Source: a virus. From it: a DNA stretch of 51,392 nucleotides. The position numbers were made by a program, and so were the translations under genes. This document shows, piece by piece, positions 40,582 to 48,578 of the stretch. Every line of letters starts with the position of its first letter. Within the stretch, counting starts at the first letter, position 1. The notes beneath the pieces were generated by a model. It was not told the DNA's origin and made no database searches. It saw only the letters and a list, made by a program, of their open reading frames with translations. Location: positions 1-51,392 of the IMG/VR virus record IMGVR_UViG_3300032462_000009, one strand, 5' to 3'.

Positions 40582-42807
40582 TCATATTACTTCACATGAG
40601 GATCCTTGACATGCAATACTTCCCATAGTATCAATATCAGCATATGAAGGTTTAGTTAATACTGAAGTGTAATCTATTAAAGATATGTTTTGGGTTATTT
40701 GATTCCATTTATGCCATAGATGAACATCCTTCATACAATATATAGTTTTTTCTAAATCTTTTTTGAAATAATTAGAAGCAAATTTCTTTACTCTTCTTAT
40801 CCAATCTTTTTTAAGAAGGACTTGGGTTCTAGAACCTTCTATCGTCATATTTTTATCTTGGACGTGTTGTGTAGCTTTCCATAAATTATCATTAAAATAA
40901 TGTAAACCATCCACAATTAACCCTGCCATAAAAATCACCCCATCTCCATATTTATTAACTAGCTCTTGAGTAGTAAGTACTGAAGTAAATGGGGCTTGAG
41001 CATAATCTTTATCCCCTGTTTGGGGTAAGAAAGATACGGCAGCGAATTCATTTTGATGTTTAAAGATATAATCTGTCATTTCATTCATATCATCAATGAT
41101 TATAGTATTAGATACATTATGGGAAGTTTCTGGTAAATAACATAGCTCTTTATTTTTTCCTCCTTTAATCCAGGAATTTTGGACTAAGCGGATCAGTTCT
41201 AGATGTTTTACCCCCATCATTTCACTTTTATATAAGGTACCTTTAGGATTTTCAAAAGGACAATATACAACATAATCGGTGTTTGTAGCAGACCAAGAGG
41301 ATTCTTCTAACATTTCGGGATTATGTATTTCTAAATATTTAGCCGTCTCACTGTCCTTATTTAACTGCATTATTCTAAAATAATTTTGGGAATGTTCGGG
41401 ATGGATTCCTGAGGGAGATTTTAAAATCACAGAAGCATTACCCGATGGTTTTACTGTTGTACATCTAGCCGCTTGGTTAATTCCTAAAAATTCAGCAACT
41501 TCCTTATTAGTATCTTTTACTATTTGAGCCCCTTTAATTAATATTTCCTTATTAAAAAGTTCTGGTCGAGCCATCCACCCCGTTATAGAAACTCCTAATA
41601 AAGCCTCTCCAGCTACTATTTCTTCTGTTTCTTTTCCTAAGTAAGGGAATGAAGTATATCCGGCCTGTAAAGTCCCAACAATAGAAGCATTTCTGCAAAT
41701 TTTGTAAAATGTTTCTTCATTAAACTTGTTGTTGGTTTTGTTAGAACATGAGAGGGCATCTATTTCATTTAAATTGCAAAACTGGAAAACTGATTCGTTT
41801 AGGTTTTTTATTTTGGTATAAAAATTGAATTGGATTTCAAAACATGGATTAAACATATCATCTTCATGAGACATGAAAACAAAACCTAAATCACTATCTC
41901 CTTGATTAATTTCAACTAGATTTAAAAATTCCTCTTTCGAGAACTTACCTCTAAGAAGACCCACAGAATTATTACTTCTAGCTCTTTGAGGGTTATCTAT
42001 ATACCATGTTCCCGTTTTAGCGTTTATTAGATCAGTATCGTCTTGATCCATTATTATATTCATAGCACTTCTTCTTACTCCACCTGACAACACCGCATCT
42101 GATAAATGCATAAAGATATCATATATTAGTATAGATTTAAAGGGAATTTGAAGTTTGTCTCCTAAAGCAGAATTTATTAAATTTTCTATTTTTTCTAAAG
42201 CTTGTTTTAACCCTTCGGGTCCTGGGGCTTTAAACCCTCCAGAAATCAAAGACCCTTTGGGTCTTACTAGAGAGTAATCAAATTTTATTTGATACCCAAA
42301 ATATTCTTCATATAATGATGGATGGGAACAAAAGGAAGATATTAGTACTTTACAAGCTTCAGACCACCCCTCCACTGAGTCTTCTACTATATGCTGTTTA
42401 GCTTCTTTTGAGTCTCTTTTTACTAATGGAGGTAATAAACTTACATATTTATTTTTTAGAGATATTCCCAACCCTGTACCTGCTAAAAGAACGAAAAATC
42501 CTTTATTAAAAATATCTGGAGAGTAGGCATATGTAACACAACAGTTATACATCCTAGCATGGTTTTTTAGTAAATGTTTCCCTCTAAATTGGAGATTTCT
42601 TTGAGAAGCTAGGAATTCTTTTTCTTTATATGATTCCATAACTTCATCAAGATAGGGTTGTATTTTATCCCCATATTTCATGGTATGGGTGTTTAATACT
42701 CCTTCAACCGCTTCATTCCATGTTTCATAACGATTTAGGGATTCATCCCATTTTAAATAATCGGTGTATAGTTTTAGTTGAGATAAAAATTCTTTTCCTT
42801 TTGACAT
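40582..42807 (-). CDS. Class II (adenosylcobalamin) ribonucleotide reductase, 741 aa
   Basis: Matches the single-chain B12-dependent triphosphate reductase: MNIIMDQDD after SGGVRRSA, NPCFEIQFN with FCNLNEID (active-site Cys and Glu), ARCTTVKPSGNASVIL, and a C-terminal redox pair CQGSSC. Length is like Lactobacillus RTPR. It supplies dNTPs without a separate radical subunit but depends on B12 supply. Separated from the helicase gene by 47 bases. Confidence 0.9.
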   Translation of the reverse strand: MSKGKEFLSQLKLYTDYLKWDESLNRYETWNEAVEGVLNTHTMKYGDKIQPYLDEVMESYKEKEFLASQRNLQFRGKHLLKNHARMYNCCVTYAYSPDIFNKGFFVLLAGTGLGISLKNKYVSLLPPLVKRDSKEAKQHIVEDSVEGWSEACKVLISSFCSHPSLYEEYFGYQIKFDYSLVRPKGSLISGGFKAPGPEGLKQALEKIENLINSALGDKLQIPFKSILIYDIFMHLSDAVLSGGVRRSAMNIIMDQDDTDLINAKTGTWYIDNPQRARSNNSVGLLRGKFSKEEFLNLVEINQGDSDLGFVFMSHEDDMFNPCFEIQFNFYTKIKNLNESVFQFCNLNEIDALSCSNKTNNKFNEETFYKICRNASIVGTLQAGYTSFPYLGKETEEIVAGEALLGVSITGWMARPELFNKEILIKGAQIVKDTNKEVAEFLGINQAARCTTVKPSGNASVILKSPSGIHPEHSQNYFRIMQLNKDSETAKYLEIHNPEMLEESSWSATNTDYVVYCPFENPKGTLYKSEMMGVKHLELIRLVQNSWIKGGKNKELCYLPETSHNVSNTIIIDDMNEMTDYIFKHQNEFAAVSFLPQTGDKDYAQAPFTSVLTTQELVNKYGDGVIFMAGLIVDGLHYFNDNLWKATQHVQDKNMTIEGSRTQVLLKKDWIRRVKKFASNYFKKDLEKTIYCMKDVHLWHKWNQITQNISLIDYTSVLTKPSYADIDTMGSIACQGSSCEVI

Positions 42808-42854
42808 ATAATCTTGTATTGTTAATTTTTGGGCGTAATTATAAATATATAATT

Positions 42855-44213
42855 TTATTTATTCATACCTAATTCAAAAAACTTTTCACGTAATTTCTTT
42901 TTCTCAGATTTTTCTATATCTGTAGTTTGGGTCTTTTGAGCGTATTCTAATTCCTCTTCATCCATTTCATCTTCTTCGATTTCAAACTTGCCCATTGATG
43001 TATCTATATAAGGAGAATAGAAAGTACATCCATCTTTACCATATCTGTTTCCCATAAAGTGCCACCTACCTGTACCATCAAGTCTATCTTTTCTCCCTCT
43101 TGATAGTGATATTATTATATCTCCTATCATTAATTTATCAAAACTGCCTGCAATGTGAGTACTTTCTAAGATAGCTTTATCTGCTCCTGATCTGTTTGCT
43201 TGTGATGGTGATATTATAGGAATGTTTAGTTCTTTAGCTAATCCTTTAGCGTCTGTAAATATGTCATCTATTTCATCTTTTCTTTCACCTCTAATTTGTC
43301 TTCCTTTTAATAAATCTAGATAATCTATTATAATGAAGTCTGGTTTGAAATCTAAACTATTTAAGTGGGCTTCTATAGTACTTAATGAAGCTCTTTTTGG
43401 TGAGTATGATTTGATTACTAATCTTCCAGGTAAGGAATCAGCTATCATTTCTATTTTTTCTCTATGTTGTCCTAAATCGTCTACAGGAATTTCTGCTAAA
43501 CAGGCGTCCATTCTTCTACCTACATATTCTTCACCTAATTCTAGAGAATAATATACTCCGTTATATCCGGCTTTCAAGGCTTCGGCGGCCATGGCTACTA
43601 CCGCCCATGATTTTCCTCCTTTAGGATTACCAAATATTAATACTAAATCTCCACCCCCATAACCTCCTTGAGTTATGTTATTAAAGGAGTCCCAGGGAAA
43701 AGGAATTGCCTTTCTAGAGTTTTCTCTAAATCTAGCTTCTACATCTTTCTCATATTCATGTCCTACACTCCTATCAGCTCCCGCTTTCAGGGCTTTATCT
43801 ACTATATGCCTTATAGAATCATATTCCCCATTAGATAATAAATCTACACTTTCTATTAAAGCTGATTTCAGTTGTTGGTTCTTACAAAAAGTAGAAAATT
43901 CTTTCTTTACATAATCTAAATCATCTTTACTAGTTTCGTAAGCCAACCTTAATTGTTCTTTAACTGAGATTTTTAATATATCATTAGGGATTTTTTGGAG
44001 TTCTACTTTTAATATCTCCATTGATATTGTATTATGATAATCCTCATAATATTTCAATATTTTTTCTATTATCCAAGAGTGGGCGGGATTGTCCCAGTCT
44101 TCAGGTCTAACTATATCATATATATTATTTAAAAAATCTTTATGGGTTAACAAAGATGATATAACTTTGATTTGGAATGAGGGCCCATAAGCTTGTATAT
44201 TGGAAAGAGTCAT
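42855..44213 (-). CDS. DnaB-family replicative helicase (gp41-like), 452 aa
   Basis: N-terminal helical domain (to about 150), then RecA-like ATPase with Walker A GNPKGGKS (195-202), Walker B FIIIDYLDLL, and SPSQANRSGADKA as motif H3-like. Acidic Glu-rich tail before KKKLREKFFELG. Unwinds the fork as a hexamer. Overlaps the FEN-family gene by four bases. Confidence 0.9.
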   Translation of the reverse strand: MTLSNIQAYGPSFQIKVISSLLTHKDFLNNIYDIVRPEDWDNPAHSWIIEKILKYYEDYHNTISMEILKVELQKIPNDILKISVKEQLRLAYETSKDDLDYVKKEFSTFCKNQQLKSALIESVDLLSNGEYDSIRHIVDKALKAGADRSVGHEYEKDVEARFRENSRKAIPFPWDSFNNITQGGYGGGDLVLIFGNPKGGKSWAVVAMAAEALKAGYNGVYYSLELGEEYVGRRMDACLAEIPVDDLGQHREKIEMIADSLPGRLVIKSYSPKRASLSTIEAHLNSLDFKPDFIIIDYLDLLKGRQIRGERKDEIDDIFTDAKGLAKELNIPIISPSQANRSGADKAILESTHIAGSFDKLMIGDIIISLSRGRKDRLDGTGRWHFMGNRYGKDGCTFYSPYIDTSMGKFEIEEDEMDEEELEYAQKTQTTDIEKSEKKKLREKFFELGMNK

Positions 44214-45235
44214 TTATTTTTTATTTTTTCAAAGGTTGTTTTAATCCATAAATCTACATTATTAATAATATTACCTAATTGGTCTTTTTTATAAAACTGT
44301 AAAAATTGTTCAGGGTCATAATTTAATTTTTTATTTTTAATAATTTCATTTAAATAATCTTCATCTTGTAAACTTAACATAGGTTTTGATAAATCCATAA
44401 CTTTATGACTTTTTTCTAACTCTGTTATTGTTTTTAATATTTTAGGATAAATGATATGATCCTTTATATTAGATTCACATATAGAACATATATCCTCTAA
44501 TGTTGTCTTCTTTGAGGTTAATGTAGGAAAGAGTTTAAATAGTTTTTTAGGACCTAAACCTTTAACTCCTTTTAGTTTATCGGAGGTATCCCCCATTAAT
44601 GTTTTATATATAAGAAAATTTTCAGGGTAAACATTAAATTTATCTTTTACAGATTCCTTAGTATAGAATTCTTTCTCTATAGGTCTATAGACTGTGACAT
44701 TTGAATTTATAAGTTGGAGGAAATCTTGGTCTGAGGAAACTATGAATATTTTATCCTTTGGTTTTTTAGGGAGGTTGGTACTTAGGAATGCTATAACATC
44801 ATCAGCTTCAACTTTATCTATTATTATAGTTTTCACTGGGAGGGTTTTTAAATAATGTGTTATTCTTACTATTTGGTCTATTTTGGAATCGTTTTCCTCA
44901 TCTCGATCATCAAATACAAAAGTATTAACTCTCATAGTATCTCTTCCTGATTTATATTCAGATATTAAATTTTTTCTGCTTTTAGAGGAATCTAAACCAT
45001 CAAAAACTACATAGACCTCATACGGGTCCATAGTTTTTATCAGAAACCCTAAAGACCTAAAAAAACCCCCAAGACCTCCTATATGAGAACCTTGAGGGTT
45101 TACCATATTTAATACTGCAAAATTCCTGAAAAATAAATTCAAACCATCAATAATGAGAACTCTTTTCCCTTCAACAGTCTCTTTTCCTTCTTCCTTAACG
45201 TTATTAAGGAGATTAAATAAATTTTTTTTGTTCAT
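44210..45235 (-). CDS. 5'-3' exonuclease / RNase H of the FEN family, 341 aa
   Basis: VLIIDGLNLFFRNF, VFDGLDSSKSRK, VEADDVIAFLST, IVSSDQDFLQL and MGDTSDKLKGVKGLGPKKLF show the acidic metal sites and helix-hairpin-helix of T4 Rnh-type nucleases. It would remove RNA primers and flaps on the lagging strand. Preceded by a promoter-like site. Confidence 0.9.
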   Translation of the reverse strand: MNKKNLFNLLNNVKEEGKETVEGKRVLIIDGLNLFFRNFAVLNMVNPQGSHIGGLGGFFRSLGFLIKTMDPYEVYVVFDGLDSSKSRKNLISEYKSGRDTMRVNTFVFDDRDEENDSKIDQIVRITHYLKTLPVKTIIIDKVEADDVIAFLSTNLPKKPKDKIFIVSSDQDFLQLINSNVTVYRPIEKEFYTKESVKDKFNVYPENFLIYKTLMGDTSDKLKGVKGLGPKKLFKLFPTLTSKKTTLEDICSICESNIKDHIIYPKILKTITELEKSHKVMDLSKPMLSLQDEDYLNEIIKNKKLNYDPEQFLQFYKKDQLGNIINNVDLWIKTTFEKIKNK

Positions 45236-45254
45236 AAAATGTTTTGTATATTGA

Positions 45255-45286
45255 TAAATATATAAAACTCTTATAGTAAAGCCAAT
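45255..45286 (-). promoter_or_regulatory. Bacteroidota-type promoter
   Basis: Minus strand: ATTGG, 20-base spacer, -7 box TATATTTA; 19 bases upstream of the ATG at 45235. Confidence 0.55.
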
Positions 45287-46369
45287 TTATTCAGGTTCAG
45301 AAGTAAAAGAATCTATATTATCATCATATTGATCATCCTCTTCCACTATATTAAAATCTCCCCCACCTAAGATAGCGGCCCAAGTTTCAGAGTTGTCATC
45401 TTTATATTTTTTAAGGGATTTTTCATTATCTAAAATAAAACCATGAGGGGTCATTACTATTTTACCTCTAGTAGTAACTCCATTTATGTGATTCTTATCA
45501 ATTTGGATATTTACTCTTTTAGCGAATTCCACCTGTTTCCCGCTTTTGATAGCTTTTATTTTAGAAGTACCAGCATTTGATATATTTCCAAAAGTAACTA
45601 CAAAGGCAGCATCAAACCACATAGCAAAACCTCCTTTATTCATCAGCTTAGGTTTACCCATAGGAGATTCAGCCTTAGCGGTCCATACTTTGTTTATACA
45701 GACTAGGGTGTTTATGTAAGGATAGGATTCCTTTCGAGATAGTACTATTCTTTGGTTAACATTGTTCCCAAATTGAGTAGACATAGCTCCAGCATTCCAT
45801 TCATTGTTGTTTTTGTTAGATCTTAGAGAAAGTTCACAAGGAACTGATCCTATTGAATCCCAAAGAAATAATAAATCCCAAGGTAGATTTCCTTTCTTTT
45901 GTTCATCTATCAAATCCAATATAAAGATAGCAACATCCTCTATGGAATTTATACTTTCTCTATCTATATAAATAAAATCCCCAGTATAGTCTACAATTTC
46001 TCCAGTATCAGGATCTTTTACTTCATTTACTTCGAGACCCATTTGGATAGCATGTTCCCAATTCCACTTCATCTCCGTAATAATAAATACAGGTAGTACT
46101 TTTCTTTTCTGGGCAGACACCGCCGCCTCTAAAAGGGCGGTTGTTTTTCCCGTATCCGAATGACCTCTGAGCAAACTAATTTGCCCTTGAGGGATTCCTG
46201 GGGTTGATGTTATTTCTTGATAGGCTTCAGAAAGAGGGATCCAAGTTTGTTCTTTAAATTTGGAATTTGAAGCTAGACCCTTCTTATTCTTAAAACTATC
46301 TAAATTAAATTTATTTTTAATTTCTGAAGAAATAGCTTTTTTTAAATCTTGTGATTGTTTTTTAGCCAT
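45287..46369 (-). CDS. RecA/UvsX-like recombinase, 360 aa
   Basis: Walker A GHSDTGKT (69-76), LLFLWDSIGSVPCE as Walker B region, QRIVLSRKESYPYINTLVCI and MNKGGFAMWF follow T4-type UvsX, with an Asp/Glu-rich tail (EEDDQYDDNIDSF). Catalyses strand exchange for recombination-dependent replication. Directly downstream of the SSB. Confidence 0.88.
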   Translation of the reverse strand: MAKKQSQDLKKAISSEIKNKFNLDSFKNKKGLASNSKFKEQTWIPLSEAYQEITSTPGIPQGQISLLRGHSDTGKTTALLEAAVSAQKRKVLPVFIITEMKWNWEHAIQMGLEVNEVKDPDTGEIVDYTGDFIYIDRESINSIEDVAIFILDLIDEQKKGNLPWDLLFLWDSIGSVPCELSLRSNKNNNEWNAGAMSTQFGNNVNQRIVLSRKESYPYINTLVCINKVWTAKAESPMGKPKLMNKGGFAMWFDAAFVVTFGNISNAGTSKIKAIKSGKQVEFAKRVNIQIDKNHINGVTTRGKIVMTPHGFILDNEKSLKKYKDDNSETWAAILGGGDFNIVEEDDQYDDNIDSFTSEPE

Positions 46370-46379
46370 TTTTTAAAAA

Positions 46380-47186
46380 TTAAAAGGGTAGATCATCTTC
46401 TGGTGTTCCCTCCACATCATTTCCTTTAAATAAAGAATTGAATTTTTCGGAATCAGAGGATTTCTTTTTAAGATTATAATTAGTTGGGGGGGCTGTTTCT
46501 GTCACTAATTCACTATCATCATCTTCATCAGGTTGTAACCATTCTTCTAGAGAAGCTTTCATTTCGTCAAAAGAGTAAGCTTTAAATACAGACAAAGGAT
46601 CTGTTTGTTCTTCTAAGAACTTTTCCACTTCTTCTTTTTTAGCTGATAGAGGAGACATTTTTAGGGATGGTGAGATTGTGGTTTTATTATAAGTGGTACC
46701 CGTTATTTCTGGACCTACAGTGTTTAACTTGATATCCCTACCATTTACTATGTCAGTATAGTCTCCTATTTCATCATCAACAGCCATTGTAAGAAAAGCT
46801 TCATAGATTTCTTTTCCAAACTGCCATAATTTAACTCCTTTATCTTCTTCTCCTCTTATGATTACGGGGACAAAAGTTCTTACTTTAGCATCCAGTTTTT
46901 TAGCTAGTCTCCAATTTTCTTTATCATTACTATTTCTTAAAGATTTAGCGAATTCAAAAATAGGATCTTTATCTCCCCAATTTAAAGGAGAAGCCATTAC
47001 TTTTTTACTTCCAATCCCATAGTAAAATTTCATTTCTTTGAAAGGCATTTTAGGGTTGAATTTTGAAGGAACGACTCTTATAACCTCTTTCCCTGGAGTA
47101 GGTTTCCAAAATAGGTTTTTATCATAACCTCCAGTAGATTGATTGTTCAAAGAATCTAATTTGGTTTTTATTGCTTTTATATCCAT
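46380..47186 (-). CDS. Single-stranded DNA-binding protein (gp32-like), 268 aa
   Basis: Residues 20-160 match marine T4-type gp32 (FWKPTPGKEVIRVVPSK, FYYGIGSKK, GKEIYEAFLTMAVDDEIG). The zinc site of T4 gp32 is not evident. The acidic C-terminus ends EDDLPF, like the DDDIPF tip of bacterial SSB. Coats ssDNA for polymerase, UvsX and helicase. Own promoter of the TTTCGTA type. Confidence 0.85.
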   Translation of the reverse strand: MDIKAIKTKLDSLNNQSTGGYDKNLFWKPTPGKEVIRVVPSKFNPKMPFKEMKFYYGIGSKKVMASPLNWGDKDPIFEFAKSLRNSNDKENWRLAKKLDAKVRTFVPVIIRGEEDKGVKLWQFGKEIYEAFLTMAVDDEIGDYTDIVNGRDIKLNTVGPEITGTTYNKTTISPSLKMSPLSAKKEEVEKFLEEQTDPLSVFKAYSFDEMKASLEEWLQPDEDDDSELVTETAPPTNYNLKKKSSDSEKFNSLFKGNDVEGTPEDDLPF

Positions 47187-47215
47187 AGCGTATTTATGTT
47201 TTATTTATTATATGT

Positions 47216-47247
47216 TAAATATACGAAAGTCTTTTATCCCCGCCAAA
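47216..47247 (-). promoter_or_regulatory. Bacteroidota-type promoter, TTTCGTA subclass
   Basis: Minus strand: TTTGG, 20-base spacer ending TTTCG, -7 box TATATTTA; 30 bases upstream of the SSB ATG. Confidence 0.75.
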
Positions 47248-47263
47248 CTATAATGAATCCTTT

Positions 47264-48529
47264 TTAACGCATTTCATCATAATTATACCCTTCCTTTACC
47301 TTAAATTTAAGATTATGTTTAATGAAAATATCTTTGATTTTATCGATTACCTCTTTGTCCTCATCAAGGGTATCGAATAAAAAGCTGTCATACGTATAAA
47401 GCACTAATTTTGTGGTTTTATCGTATAATATTTGTGACATATCCCATAACAATATCACATTAAGGTCTGTTTCTGTAGCTTGTAATATATAGTTTAATAG
47501 TTTTTGAGGATTCATATCTTTTAAAATAGAATTTTCAAATCTTTTTTTAGATATAGGACATTCTATAAATCCTTCTTTTTCAAATTTTTCCCATGTAGAA
47601 TTAATATATTTATCTACTTCTTGGAAGAATTTTAAATGTTGATATTTTTCAAAGACCCCACCATATAACTGTTGGAAAGTTATTTCTTTAGCTTTATCAT
47701 AACTCACTTCATATAAATCCGCAAAATATTGATGAATATCTTTACCTCTAAAATCATAATTTATTATTTTGGAAAGTATTGTTGGATGATAAGCACTAAT
47801 ATCTATTTCTATAAATTTTTGGTTTTGAGGGATGAAGCTTTCTCTGCTTTTGTTACTTTTGTTTAAAGCCGCATAGTTTATATTATTGAAAGAATTAGAT
47901 GGTCTGCCCGTTGTAGTTTTTAAATTGTAATTAGTATAAATGTGTTTTTCTTCTGTTGGGTAAAAAATATTTGAAAATTTAACAGGATCTATTTTAATTC
48001 CATTTTTTTCTATAAAGTTAAAAACTACAGATGATTTATTATTTAAAAATGTATTATGTTGTGACTTTATATAGGGTTTAAGATCGTTATAGATTTTTTC
48101 ACAATACTCATAATGTTTTACTATGGGGATTATTAAATTGAGGTCCTTTTTATTTTCATATTTTCTTTGGAAGAAATTATAAACTGTGGGGAGAGTTAAT
48201 TTATAATTTATATTATGGAAGGTTAAATCCATTATTTTAGGATGAATAATGTAATGTAAAAATTCCTTTTTATCTCTTACATATAAGGTTGAGAATGTTT
48301 CTAAAATTGAGATTGGAATCTCTTCTGACAGTAAAAAAGCCTCACTATGGTTAATGGGAAATATAAACCCCTTAGTAGAATTTAAAGGTCTTATATAAAT
48401 TAGAGAAATAGAGTTAGTTATAGGATGTTGGAATGAGTTATAAGGAATAATTTCTACAAAACCTTCCTTATACCCTTCAGACTTAAAATTTTTTACTTGT
48501 TCCTCTGTCTCTACTAACCAATACATCAA
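47264..48529 (-). CDS. Small PolA-like DNA polymerase, 421 aa
   Basis: TTGRPSN (206-212), motif A IEIDISAYHPTIL (240-252), motif B-like KEITFQQLYGGVF (281-293) and motif C-like LYTYDSFLFD fit family-A palms, with YDS in place of HDE. The N-terminal 160 residues look like a worn 3'-5' exonuclease domain without the acidic residues. May act in repair, gap filling or bypass besides the split PolB. Polymerase activity is inference. Confidence 0.72.
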   Translation of the reverse strand: MMYWLVETEEQVKNFKSEGYKEGFVEIIPYNSFQHPITNSISLIYIRPLNSTKGFIFPINHSEAFLLSEEIPISILETFSTLYVRDKKEFLHYIIHPKIMDLTFHNINYKLTLPTVYNFFQRKYENKKDLNLIIPIVKHYEYCEKIYNDLKPYIKSQHNTFLNNKSSVVFNFIEKNGIKIDPVKFSNIFYPTEEKHIYTNYNLKTTTGRPSNSFNNINYAALNKSNKSRESFIPQNQKFIEIDISAYHPTILSKIINYDFRGKDIHQYFADLYEVSYDKAKEITFQQLYGGVFEKYQHLKFFQEVDKYINSTWEKFEKEGFIECPISKKRFENSILKDMNPQKLLNYILQATETDLNVILLWDMSQILYDKTTKLVLYTYDSFLFDTLDEDKEVIDKIKDIFIKHNLKFKVKEGYNYDEMR

Positions 48530-48545
48530 TATAGGATTTATACTT

Positions 48546-48577
48546 TAAATATATAATCCTTTAAACTAAAAACCAAA
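48546..48577 (-). promoter_or_regulatory. Bacteroidota-type promoter
   Basis: Minus strand: TTTGG, 20-base spacer, -7 box TATATTTA; 16 bases upstream of the PolA-like ATG. Confidence 0.7.
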
Positions 48578-48578
48578 C

